From DUZB01 sp964407525 (GTDB lineage: Bacteria > Desulfobacterota > DSM-4660 > Desulfatiglandales > Desulfatiglandaceae), in the NCBI GenBank assembly GCA_964407525.1, contig CAYOWC010000001.1, forward strand, positions 12,721 through 76,720: 64,000 bases of DNA. The letters run 5' to 3'. Shown here piece by piece: positions 17,965 through 26,738 of this stretch; positions within the stretch are counted from its first letter, which is position 1; each line of letters opens with the position of its first letter. Both the position numbers and the translations under genes were made by a program. The notes below the pieces were generated by a model, which saw nothing but the letters and a program-made list of their open reading frames with translations, was not told where the DNA came from and searched no databases.

Positions 17965-18789
17965 TCAACGTTTTTCAAGGCCGTTCCTGCAGAAGTATTC
18001 TTTCGAACGGATACTTTTTTCCAGGATGGCATCATTTGCTTTCAATTGATCCGTGCTGTTTTGTTCATGCCAGAGATGAAAACAGATGGCCATGAACGGG
18101 TGCTCCCTTTTCTGTAGTCCGTAGCGATAAAACCGAGCTGCCAGCTCTGAATCTTCCCTTCCCCACCCTGTGAAATCTTCATTAAAACCATTTACGGCAA
18201 CTATGTCTTCTCTAAGAAAGGACATGTTGCAACTACGGATGCCACTTTCTTTTCTGGTGTGAAAAGAGGGGAAACTGGGCAGTCTGATTAGATGATGGCT
18301 GTTGGAGAGTCCTCCTGACAGGGCATATCTGATTAACCTCAGGGGTCTTTTTGTATGGGCATAAGTAAAGCTGCGGGAGACTACTTTTCCTACAAGAATC
18401 CTTTTCCCTTGGAAAAAGGTCTTTTTTTCCGCCAACGCCAGGTGATCTTCCACAAAACGGCCTGAAGGAATACAATCGCCGTCAAGAAGGATGATATACC
18501 CTCCTGTGGATTTATTTATTGCCTTATTTCTGATCCTTGCGGCTCGAAACCCTTCGTCTTTCTGCCATACATGGCCAATAGCCTGGTGGTAACTCTTTTC
18601 GAAGTGACGGACCATGTCCAGGGTTTCAGGCCTGGAGCCGTCATCGGCCACGATGATTTCATCCGCAGGCCGTGTCTGTCGGCGCAGGGCTTCCAGTGCT
18701 TTTTCGAGGGTATCCGGGCGGTTATAGGTTGTTATGATAACAGATGTTGTCAAACCATGGGGCTCTGATTCGGAAAGAAGGTTACCCAT
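17965..18789 (-). CDS. family 2 glycosyltransferase
   Basis: GT-A fold transferase. SVIITTYNRPDTLEKALEAL is the nucleotide-binding start, ADDGSRPET supplies an acidic site, LLDGDCIPS is the DxD-type metal site and GWGREDSELAARF the C-terminal GT7-like block with the ED catalytic pair. The ATG start overlaps the end of purQ by eight bases, so translation is probably coupled. The 5'-longer frame begins at TTG and is less likely. The acceptor is unknown; cell-surface glycan is likely. Confidence 0.85.
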   Translation of the reverse strand: MGNLLSESEPHGLTTSVIITTYNRPDTLEKALEALRRQTRPADEIIVADDGSRPETLDMVRHFEKSYHQAIGHVWQKDEGFRAARIRNKAINKSTGGYIILLDGDCIPSGRFVEDHLALAEKKTFFQGKRILVGKVVSRSFTYAHTKRPLRLIRYALSGGLSNSHHLIRLPSFPSFHTRKESGIRSCNMSFLREDIVAVNGFNEDFTGWGREDSELAARFYRYGLQKREHPFMAICFHLWHEQNSTDQLKANDAILEKSIRSKEYFCRNGLEKR

Positions 18790-19612
18790 GAAAATATTCA
18801 ACCGCGTTCCTGAATATCTTTATGCCGTCTCCTTCTTCAGGAATGTTCGTCGTTCCTTTGCGTAGCAGGTCCTGCTTTTTCCAGTTCCAGTCGGGGTGAT
18901 TGGTAAAGTGATTAAATGCCTCAGGGTGAGGCATCATGCCCAATACCCTGCCTGAAGCATCACATATCCCCGCGATATCCATCAATGAACCATTGGGGTT
19001 GAAAGGCTGCTGTCCTTGGGCTGCAATGCCCTTTTTGTCTGCATACTGAAATACGATCTGATTTTTTTCGGCAAGTTTCCGGATGACCGGTTCCGAGGCA
19101 AAGAATTTTCCTTCGCCGTGCCTGACAGGAAGTTCAATTTCCCGAATGCCTTTCGTGAAAACACAAGGGGATGATGGATTGCCTTTTAGATTTACCCAGG
19201 TATCCACGAAGTTTCCAGAATCGTTATGGGTAAGGGCAACGCTTCGTTCTTCATATTGGCCATCAAAGCCGGGAAGCAGTCCCAGGTTAACCAGCGTCTG
19301 AAATCCGTTGCAGATTCCTATGACAAGGTTCCCTTGATTAATGAAATTCTCGATTTCTTCTCCCATCCGGCGTTTCAGTTTGGATGCCAGGAGAACTCCG
19401 GCTCCATGATCATCGGCCCAGCTGAATCCGCCACCAAAAACGAGGATATGGAAATCACGCAATTTTATGGGCGGGACCTTCTTGTTGTCTCCTGTCAACT
19501 CGTTGATATGAACTCTGTGGGATTCAGCGCCGGCGATTTTCAGCGAGAAATCGGTTTCGTAATCGCAATTGAGCCCATATCCGGTCATCACGAGCGCTTT
19601 TACTGTTTTCAT
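18782..19612 (-). CDS. purQ: phosphoribosylformylglycinamidine synthase, glutaminase subunit
   Basis: 276 residues, class I glutamine amidotransferase that supplies ammonia to PurL in purine synthesis. The nucleophile elbow is GICNGFQTL, the His-Glu pair is in MMPHPEAF and the oxyanion segment is FGGGFSWADDHGAG. The ATG overlaps the purL stop (ATGA), so the two are translationally coupled, as expected for subunits of one complex. Confidence 0.94.
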   Translation of the reverse strand: MKTVKALVMTGYGLNCDYETDFSLKIAGAESHRVHINELTGDNKKVPPIKLRDFHILVFGGGFSWADDHGAGVLLASKLKRRMGEEIENFINQGNLVIGICNGFQTLVNLGLLPGFDGQYEERSVALTHNDSGNFVDTWVNLKGNPSSPCVFTKGIREIELPVRHGEGKFFASEPVIRKLAEKNQIVFQYADKKGIAAQGQQPFNPNGSLMDIAGICDASGRVLGMMPHPEAFNHFTNHPDWNWKKQDLLRKGTTNIPEEGDGIKIFRNAVEYFHG

Positions 19613-22602
19613 ATGAGATCTCCAAAAGGCTTTTTCCAGGCTGTCTTCAGGTCTTGAATATTTTGCTGAATGACGGTTTGTTCTTTTCCACGCGTGATGG
19701 TGAACTGCTGGGAATCTGTAACCATGCCCACCTGCTCAAGATCCATCTCGTGGAACATTGCTTCAAATCGTTCCCTGTTTTGGGGCGAAACTGTTATAAT
19801 GAATCTTCCGCAGGTTTCGGAATACAGCATTTGTGTAACGGATAGTCCCATTGTGGAGGGTATTCGATCCAGATCAATTTCGATGCCCAGTTCACCCCCC
19901 ATGGCTGTAAGTGCCAGGTGAACGGCAAGTCCACCCCTCGATACGGCATGACAGGAGGACACCAGATCTTCTTTTATGGCCTTGTGAAGCCTGAGATATC
20001 GGGGCCGGAAAGTTTTTGCGTCCACCTCGGGAACATGAACACCAACGGATTCCATCATCTGGTAGTATTCTCCGCCTCCCAGTTCATTCTTTGTCATGCC
20101 CAGAATGTAGACCATGTCGCCGGGGAATTTCAGGTCCATGGTCACGCATTTTGTGGCGTCTTCTATTACGCTGCTGACAGTGAAAAGGAGAGTGGGAAGC
20201 CCGGACACCTTTCTCCTTTCCCCGAATGACCCTTTCAAATTGCCATCGATGTACATACTGTCTTTTCCGGACAAAAGCGGAATCTCGTAGGCAAGGCAAA
20301 GATCTTTTAAGGCAAGATTTGCCCTCACAAGCTGCGCGGCCTTGTACTTGCCGTCCGGGTTATTCTCGGCATCATACTCTATGGTGGGCCAGCAGAAATT
20401 GTCTACACCCGCCAGGTTTTCGGGATCTCCTCCCACACTGATGGCTCTGCGAATCGCCTCATCGATGGTGGCTGCCGTCATGTGATAGGTATCAATGACG
20501 GAATATGAAGGGTTGAGCGCCTGGGAAACTACCAACCCCCGTTTCAAATGGAGCAAAGGTCTGATTACGGCGGCATCCGAAGGGATATCGCGTTCCCGAC
20601 CCACAAGTGGTTTTATGACGCTGGACCCCTGCACTTCGTGGTCATACTGCCTGGCAATCCAGTTGCGTGAGCAGATATTGGGCCGGCTGAACATGGCTTC
20701 GAGGAGCTTTCCGTGGTTTTCCGGTTCGCTCACAACCGGCTCTGTAAGGCCTCTGGCTGCCGGGGGTAGCCAGACCGCGTCAAATTCCCATTGTGGGAAA
20801 TCCGATTCCAGCAGATCCATTCGTATATAGGCGCAAGTCTTTTCCCTGTAGCGGAGATGAAGGTAGCCTGTATCATTAAAGTGCCCTATGACCGTACTCT
20901 CTACAGAGTGTTTCCGTGAGAGCTCCATAAACCGCTCCACATGTTCCGGTCGAACCGCAATGGTCATTCTTTCCTGGGATTCCGAAACCCAGATTTCCCA
21001 TTGATCCAGTCCTTCATATTTCAACGGCACCTTATCCAGATCAACAATGCAACCGTTGCTGAAACGGGCGGATTCTCCGATGGACGAGGAGAGGCCCCCT
21101 CCACCATTGTCGGTGATAAAGGTGATGAGTTCCTCATCCCTGACTTCAAGGAGAAAATCATGCATCTTTTTCTGGGTGTAAGGGTCTCCAATTTGTACAT
21201 GGCCGGCCGGAGTGTGTTCGCTGAAAGTTTCGGAGGAGGCTGTAACGCCATGGATACCGTCCTTGCCCACCCTGCCGCCTGACATGATGATGAGATCGCC
21301 TGGAGACGTTGTTTTCCTATGGGAAGATTCCCCCGCGATGCGAGCGGGCATAATCCCCAAAGCAGTGACAAAGACAAGGCATTTGCCGATGTAGCTTTCG
21401 TCAAAGAGAAGCATACCAAAAGGGGTGGGAACGCCGCTCTTGTTGCCGCCGTCTCTCACTCCTTCAATGACGCCGTCCAGGAGTCGTCTGGGATGAAGAT
21501 GAGGCGACAAATCCCCTTCGTAATCCCGAGGACCAACGCAATAACCATACATGCCCAGGATAAGCTTGGATCCTTTTCCGGTTCCCATGGGATCCCGGTA
21601 AATGCCCACGATTCCAGTGATTGCCCCTCCGTAGGCCTCCATGTTGGATGGGCTGTTGTGGGTTTCTCCGGTGATTACATAATAATGGTCATCTCCAAAT
21701 TTCCCCACTCCCGCATTGTCCCACAACACGGAGACAACCCAGTCTTTTTTCTTTTTTATTTCCAGCGTCGGGTATTCGATGCAGGTTTTGAAGAGGCTGT
21801 CTATGGTCTCGGTTTCTCCGGAAATGATGTCGTGATATCTGAAAAGTCCCTGGAATGTGTTGTGGTTGCAGTGATCACTCCTGGCCTGGGCAATGTATTC
21901 CAGTTCCACATCTGTGGGAAGATCCAATCCGAATTTTTTTCTGTCCGCTTTTACGTCCTCGCGAAGAAAATATTCACGGATGATGGGGATGTCCCTGTCC
22001 CGCAGGGCAAGGCTTCTTTCGATCGATATTTTCTTGAGTTCTTCATTGGAGTGAATGGGTATTGTGCTTGCCAAAGGATCATGATTGAGAATGACTTTCG
22101 GTGTTGGAAATCCGATCCCTGATTCCTGATCCCAGTCGTCACGTGAAAATATTTTCCATTGTTGAATGACATCGTTTGCCAGCAGGTCGGAGGCAATTCG
22201 GTACGCTTCTTCTCTGGTAAGTTCGCCTCGGATTTCATAAAGTTTTGAAGTATACATGGCCTCTCCCTTTTTCAGAGAGACTCCCAGCAGATCTTCCAAG
22301 GCTTCTTTCGCAGTGCTTCCCGCGGTATCCCGAACACCGGGTCGAAACCCGACCCAGATAAGCCAGTCAAAATCGCGGGCTGAAGGGGCGTAAGAGGATT
22401 CTTCCGTGACCGGGTTGGTGAAAATTTCGGTCCTGATCGATTCCATCATGGGGCCTGCCAGGTGAGCGTCAATGGTCAATACTCTGATTACCCGGATATC
22501 AATCACCTTGAAGTTGAAGTATTCTTTGGCTTTTCTAAGGATTCCGGTGCCTTCTGAATCAAACAGGTCCTTTTTTAATCTGATTTCAAGTCTACATGCC
22601 AT
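19609..22602 (-). CDS. purL: phosphoribosylformylglycinamidine synthase, fused PurS-PurL
   Basis: About 997 residues. The first 80 residues (MACRLEIRLKKDLFDSEGTG ... VIDIRVIRVLTID) look like PurS, followed by a second PurS-like segment and then PurL proper with DHCNHNTF, GETHNSPSNMEAYGGAITG and GGGGLSSSIGESARF. It converts FGAR to FGAM using ATP and ammonia from PurQ. PurS is usually separate in bacteria that have a small PurL; here it is joined. The start is placed at MACRLE (22602), about 20 residues inside the longest frame; the upstream part is repeat-like DNA. Confidence 0.93.
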   Translation of the reverse strand: MACRLEIRLKKDLFDSEGTGILRKAKEYFNFKVIDIRVIRVLTIDAHLAGPMMESIRTEIFTNPVTEESSYAPSARDFDWLIWVGFRPGVRDTAGSTAKEALEDLLGVSLKKGEAMYTSKLYEIRGELTREEAYRIASDLLANDVIQQWKIFSRDDWDQESGIGFPTPKVILNHDPLASTIPIHSNEELKKISIERSLALRDRDIPIIREYFLREDVKADRKKFGLDLPTDVELEYIAQARSDHCNHNTFQGLFRYHDIISGETETIDSLFKTCIEYPTLEIKKKKDWVVSVLWDNAGVGKFGDDHYYVITGETHNSPSNMEAYGGAITGIVGIYRDPMGTGKGSKLILGMYGYCVGPRDYEGDLSPHLHPRRLLDGVIEGVRDGGNKSGVPTPFGMLLFDESYIGKCLVFVTALGIMPARIAGESSHRKTTSPGDLIIMSGGRVGKDGIHGVTASSETFSEHTPAGHVQIGDPYTQKKMHDFLLEVRDEELITFITDNGGGGLSSSIGESARFSNGCIVDLDKVPLKYEGLDQWEIWVSESQERMTIAVRPEHVERFMELSRKHSVESTVIGHFNDTGYLHLRYREKTCAYIRMDLLESDFPQWEFDAVWLPPAARGLTEPVVSEPENHGKLLEAMFSRPNICSRNWIARQYDHEVQGSSVIKPLVGRERDIPSDAAVIRPLLHLKRGLVVSQALNPSYSVIDTYHMTAATIDEAIRRAISVGGDPENLAGVDNFCWPTIEYDAENNPDGKYKAAQLVRANLALKDLCLAYEIPLLSGKDSMYIDGNLKGSFGERRKVSGLPTLLFTVSSVIEDATKCVTMDLKFPGDMVYILGMTKNELGGGEYYQMMESVGVHVPEVDAKTFRPRYLRLHKAIKEDLVSSCHAVSRGGLAVHLALTAMGGELGIEIDLDRIPSTMGLSVTQMLYSETCGRFIITVSPQNRERFEAMFHEMDLEQVGMVTDSQQFTITRGKEQTVIQQNIQDLKTAWKKPFGDLI

Positions 22603-22660
22603 AGATTTTTTCCCGTTGAATGGTGTTGGTCTTGCGAAATTCCGGCCTGTTCTGAAAAAA

Positions 22661-22690
22661 GCCACAAAGGCACAGAGAACACAGAGAAAC
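22661..22690. repeat. short dispersed repeat upstream of purL
   Basis: GCCACAAAGGCACAGAGAAC followed by ACAGAGAAAC, a purine-rich simple repeat of the kind often dispersed in proteobacterial gaps. The rest of the gap to the ClpX-like gene at 22941 shows nothing definite beyond an AT-rich leader and an AAGGAG site before that gene. Confidence 0.3.
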
Positions 22691-22940
22691 CATTTGCAAA
22701 ATACGTTCTTCGAATTTTCTATCGGGTTTTAGAGATGGAGTCAATACAATAGTTCGCTTTTAAGAAAGGTTGAAATCGAAAGGGGTTGTGCCTATATTGA
22801 ATGAACATCAATTTGTCTCCTGAAACGGGGGATATCTTTTTCAAAATCCCAGGGTTGATGATTTTGTCATCGATTTCATCAAGTCTGTATCGTTTCCGAA
22901 TGGAATCCATTGGATTTCATTTGGAAAAGGAGCATTTATA

Positions 22941-24755
22941 ATGAAAAAAACGGAAGACATGGAAGTAGAGAAAAATGATGGCGGAAAAGTTCCAAGCCAG
23001 CAAGAGCTTGAGAAGGAACTGAGTGATTATCTCTCAAAGAAGTACGGCAACAGGGTCAAGATTATCTCACCATTTGTGGTACCCAAGAAAGACGGGGAAG
23101 GTGGACGAGAACAATTAGGGGAAATCGAAGAGGACGGTATGCCGCTGTTTGATGGGTTGCCCGAAGAACTGGAATCGTATCTGGATGGTTTTGTTGTAAA
23201 ACAGGATCAGGTAAAAGCGGTTCTTGCCACCAAGATCTGTACCCATTTCAATAGAATAAAGTTTAACAGAGGGAAAAATGCAAAAACCGGCGCTGGGGGA
23301 AAAAGAGGCGTTGGTGTGGGAATGATAAAGAACAATGTCCTTCTTATTGGACCTACCGGGGTAGGAAAAACATACATCATTAAATTGATTGCCCAGAAAC
23401 TTGGTGTTCCTTTTGTAAAGGGGGATGCCACTAAGTTCAGTGAAACCGGGTATGTAGGCGGTGATGTGGAAGATCTGGTTCGCGATCTCGTCTATGAAGC
23501 AGGCGAAAATATTGCACTTGCGGAAAATGGAATTATTTATGTGGATGAAATTGATAAAATATCTTCTTCACGAAATATGATCGGTCACGATGTCTCGCGT
23601 ACAGGTGTTCAGCGGGCGCTTCTCAAACCGATGGAGGATACCGATATTGATCTGAAAGTCCCTCACGACCCCATATCCCAGATACAGGCCATTGAGCATT
23701 ATCGACGAACGGGAAAAAGGGAAAAACGGGTTGTAAATACCAGAAATATCCTGTTTATCATGAGTGGTGCATTTGGGGATCTTACTGAAATTATAACAAA
23801 AAGACTCCAGAGCCAAGGTATCGGGTTCGAAGCGGATGTCAGACCGACGGAAGTCCCTTGGGAGATTCTAAAAGAAGTCCGTGCCCAGGACCTGATCGAG
23901 TTCGGCTTTGAATCGGAATTTGTAGGCAGGCTTCCGGTAGTAGTGGTTTTCGATGAACTGAAAAAGGAAGATCTTGTCAAAATTCTTGAAAATCCGAATA
24001 ACCCGATCATCATCAGCAAGAGACTTGATTTCAAGTCTTACGGGATTGACATCGTTTTTGAGGATGCAGCCCTGGAATTGATTGCGGAGAAGGCCGCAGA
24101 GGAGAAAACAGGGGCCAGGGGTCTGGTGAGTGCCATTGAGAAAGTAATGATCCCTTTTGAAAAAAAGCTCCCTTCTACCACGATCAAGAGATTGCTTGTT
24201 TCCAAAGAAGTAGTTTTGAATCCGGAAGACCAGATCGCGTATCTGCTTGAAAATTTTGACAGTGAAGAAGTAAACCGCCGATTCGAAGAACAGAAGGAAA
24301 AAGAGCGGGCCGGTATCAGGAATTATATTTCCGAAAGGGCTTCTGATTTTTCTGAAAAATCAGGTGTGGCTCTGTATGAAAAACGAATGGATCTGATTGC
24401 AGAACTCTACATTGCAAATATCTGTGATATCGATACGGCTCTGGAAGACTTCAAGTCGATGGTCGAACAGGTAAAAGCTGAAGAGGAATCCCTTAAAGAA
24501 AAATTAGACATCAAAATTTCGTTTGAAGAGGGGTTCATTGACGAAATTATCCGTATGGCAATGAAGACCGACCAGGAACCGGGGCCTTTGACTTTTGAAC
24601 TGGCGCAAAAACTTGAATATGGCCTGAGGCTGGTGAAAGATCGGTCTGATGTGGAGAGCTTCAGCCTGAATCAGGAAGCGGTTACGGATACGGAAAGCTT
24701 CATTAATAATCTGATAAAAAGCACTTATCGTGAAGATCCGGAAGTCAGCACGTGA
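22941..24755 (+). CDS. ClpX-like AAA+ unfoldase without the zinc-binding domain
   Basis: 604 residues. AAA+ core with Walker A GPTGVGKT (137-144), pore loop GYVG (170-173), Walker B IIYVDEID and sensor residues in NILFIMSGAF. An IGF tripeptide at 294-296 (SQGIGFEADV) matches the loop by which ClpX docks to ClpP. The Cys4 zinc domain of true ClpX is missing; instead there is a charged 90-residue leader, and beyond the usual C-terminus a helical extension of about 170 residues. It may be a specialised ClpP partner or a stand-alone unfoldase. Alone in its transcript; AAGGAG precedes the ATG. Confidence 0.85.
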   Translation: MKKTEDMEVEKNDGGKVPSQQELEKELSDYLSKKYGNRVKIISPFVVPKKDGEGGREQLGEIEEDGMPLFDGLPEELESYLDGFVVKQDQVKAVLATKICTHFNRIKFNRGKNAKTGAGGKRGVGVGMIKNNVLLIGPTGVGKTYIIKLIAQKLGVPFVKGDATKFSETGYVGGDVEDLVRDLVYEAGENIALAENGIIYVDEIDKISSSRNMIGHDVSRTGVQRALLKPMEDTDIDLKVPHDPISQIQAIEHYRRTGKREKRVVNTRNILFIMSGAFGDLTEIITKRLQSQGIGFEADVRPTEVPWEILKEVRAQDLIEFGFESEFVGRLPVVVVFDELKKEDLVKILENPNNPIIISKRLDFKSYGIDIVFEDAALELIAEKAAEEKTGARGLVSAIEKVMIPFEKKLPSTTIKRLLVSKEVVLNPEDQIAYLLENFDSEEVNRRFEEQKEKERAGIRNYISERASDFSEKSGVALYEKRMDLIAELYIANICDIDTALEDFKSMVEQVKAEEESLKEKLDIKISFEEGFIDEIIRMAMKTDQEPGPLTFELAQKLEYGLRLVKDRSDVESFSLNQEAVTDTESFINNLIKSTYREDPEVST

Positions 24756-24777
24756 AATGCAATAAGGCTTTCACATA

Positions 24778-24990
24778 TCATCCATGCCTCCTCTTTGTAT
24801 CCATATGATGGTTCGCATACCGTAGGGGCGAAAAATTTTTCGCCCCTACATTGGAACCTACGGTATGGTCAATATCCGTGATCACCACGATTCCGTGGAC
24901 ATGGTTGGGCATCACAACGAATTTGTCCAATTCAACAAGTGGAAGCTGGGTAGGAATAGCATCCCAATATTGTTGGACAACCTGTCCCAC
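24778..24990 (-). pseudogene. remnant of a REP-associated Y1 transposase
   Basis: The 70-residue fragment contains the HuH motif in FVVMPNHVHGIVVIT and the flanking WDAIPTQLPLVELD, typical of TnpA-REP (IS200-like) proteins of about 170 residues. The N-terminal third and the C-terminal part with the catalytic Tyr are gone. It carries a perfect 28-base palindrome where homologues often have REP-like sequence. It lies between the ClpX-like gene and the DUF4143 ATPase, and is surely inactive. Confidence 0.72.
24822..24849. repeat. perfect 28-base palindrome (REP-like)
   Basis: GTAGGGGCG-AAAAATTTTT-CGCCCCTAC, perfectly self-complementary. A wider pair, CATACCGTAGG and CCTACGGTATG, flanks and overlaps it. 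It lies within the transposase remnant and about 70 bases after the ClpX-like stop codon, so it could also stop transcription. Confidence 0.7.
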
Positions 24991-24995
24991 ATCCT

Positions 24996-26126
24996 TTAAA
25001 TCCTCAGAATCTCGGCTGCAAACGTTGTAAACGGAAGCACTCTTGTTCTGCTCTCTTGTACCTCATAATCTCTGACGCCCTGATGTACCTGAAAAAAGAC
25101 GGGGATTTCCGTTCTTGAAGCAAAATAGGAAATATGTTTGCTGACATTTTTGTCACCGGTTTTGGTTTCCACAGCAAAAATTGGCCGTCTGTTCTTCAAA
25201 ACGACAAAATCTACCTCTCTCTTATTTTTGTCCCTCAAATAACAAAGCGTCATATCGTCGCCTTTGGTATCTTCCATAAAATGGCAATATTTTAAAAGAT
25301 TTGAGGCCACCAGATTTTCAAAGCGGGCGCCGGGCGATCTGCAGAGAGACCAGTCCCACAGGTAAAGCTTCCTGTCCTTTTTGAGTGCCTGGATTCTTTT
25401 GGCGCCATAGGGTGTCAGCAGGAAACAGTAATAGAGATTTGAAAAGATCTTCACCCAGCGGTCCACTGCCTCGTGGGATGCGGAGAGATCCTCCCGTAGC
25501 GAATTGATGGACAATAACGATCCCACTTTTTCCTGCAGTAGAATTGAAAGTACCTCAAGCTGGCTGACCTCCTTTACCTGCTCAAGTGTTACGAGATCCT
25601 CCTTTACCACCCTCACAAGCCGTTCCTTCTGCCATCGTTTCCATTCGGTTTTAGACTGGCTCAGAAAAGGTTCAGGGAAGCCTCCGAATTCAAGAAGAGA
25701 ATCAAGATCTTCTCTGGTAGGTGATGTATTGACCTCGCACAGGGAAAAAGGATGCAGTCGGTAATAATGATACCGTCCCTGGAGGGAATCACCTCCCTTT
25801 CTATAATAGTCGAGCCTGGCAGACCCGGTTACCAGGAAAGAAGTAGTGGATTTACGTTTGTCGTAAAGACCTTTGACCAAATTTCGCCATTCTTTGTATT
25901 TATGAATTTCATCCAGAACAATGAGCGGTTGATTTGAAGGGATCTTTCCCTGGAGGATATCCTTTTTGTCTTCGAAGTAATCCCAGTTTAGGTATGCCGG
26001 ATAAGTTTCATCTCTCTGAAGGATAGATAGTGCCAGGGTTGTTTTTCCCACCTGCCTTGGCCCCCCGACAAATACCATCTTTTTACGCAAATCGTCTATG
26101 ATCTGTGGCATCAGATAACGTTCCAT
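24996..26126 (-). CDS. AAA_14/DUF4143 family ATPase
   Basis: 376 residues. Walker A VGGPRQVGKTTLA near the N-terminus, Walker B LIVLDEIHKYKEW, an arginine-bearing VTGSARLDYYRKGGDSL, and a C-terminal DUF4143 domain with a restriction-endonuclease-like signature (NKREVDFVVLKNRRPIFAVETK). Family members are numerous in anaerobes and archaea and have no settled role. Single gene; an AT-rich gap of 229 bases with no further feature precedes it. Confidence 0.85.
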   Translation of the reverse strand: MERYLMPQIIDDLRKKMVFVGGPRQVGKTTLALSILQRDETYPAYLNWDYFEDKKDILQGKIPSNQPLIVLDEIHKYKEWRNLVKGLYDKRKSTTSFLVTGSARLDYYRKGGDSLQGRYHYYRLHPFSLCEVNTSPTREDLDSLLEFGGFPEPFLSQSKTEWKRWQKERLVRVVKEDLVTLEQVKEVSQLEVLSILLQEKVGSLLSINSLREDLSASHEAVDRWVKIFSNLYYCFLLTPYGAKRIQALKKDRKLYLWDWSLCRSPGARFENLVASNLLKYCHFMEDTKGDDMTLCYLRDKNKREVDFVVLKNRRPIFAVETKTGDKNVSKHISYFASRTEIPVFFQVHQGVRDYEVQESRTRVLPFTTFAAEILRI

Positions 26127-26355
26127 GATTTATGTATCCTTTCAAGAAAAAGATAATTTTCAGGTTAACCCAATTATAGTCAGTAAAATTTTCTGGTCAA
26201 CCATAAAATGTCAATTGCACGCAATGAAAGCCACTATGAATGCATTTTTTTGGTATTAACAAAAACAGTTGACCGGTAACCCACAAAAGCATAATTTTGT
26301 AATGAGAAACTTGGCAGAACATCCCCTATTTTTGAAATCTCTATAAGGAGAAAGA

Positions 26356-26730
26356 ATGGAACACCTAAACGCGGAAAGAGATGCTCTTCTTGAAAAAATT
26401 CTGGATCATATGCAGGTGGCGGTTACCTGTGTGGATGCAGATGGTAAAGTCCTCTATGTCAACGCTGTTGCCTCAAAACGGGCCACAAAAACCCCACGCG
26501 AGGTTGGATTGAATATCCGGGAATGTCACAAGGATGAGAGCAACGAAACAGTCGCTCACATTTTTGAGGATTTCAGGGGTGGTCGTCGTGAACCCCATCA
26601 TTATGTCTCGACGATGGGAGGGGGAAAAGAACTGGTAACCATAATTCCTTTATTTGAAGGAGATGTCTTTTCAGGTTGCATGAGCCAGATTTACCCTTTG
26701 TCGTTTGAAGGTCCTGAAAGAAGCTTCTAG
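26356..26730 (+). CDS. single PAS-domain protein
   Basis: 124 residues, one PAS fold and nothing else: ILDHMQVAVTCVDADGKVLYVN then CHKDESNETVAHIFEDFRGG, EPHHYVST and MGGGKELVTIIPLFEG. The ECHK and HHY pieces resemble the PAS domains attached to DUF438 proteins and could hold heme or a small ligand. There is no output domain, so it must act by protein contact. AAGGAG lies upstream of the ATG. It converges on the GT39-type gene with only eight bases between them. Confidence 0.7.
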   Translation: MEHLNAERDALLEKILDHMQVAVTCVDADGKVLYVNAVASKRATKTPREVGLNIRECHKDESNETVAHIFEDFRGGRREPHHYVSTMGGGKELVTIIPLFEGDVFSGCMSQIYPLSFEGPERSF

Positions 26731-26738
26731 CAGCTCCT

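Noticed and set aside
21319..22122. 267-residue open frame opposite purL
   Set aside because: Antisense shadow of a strongly conserved enzyme with no domain pattern of its own.
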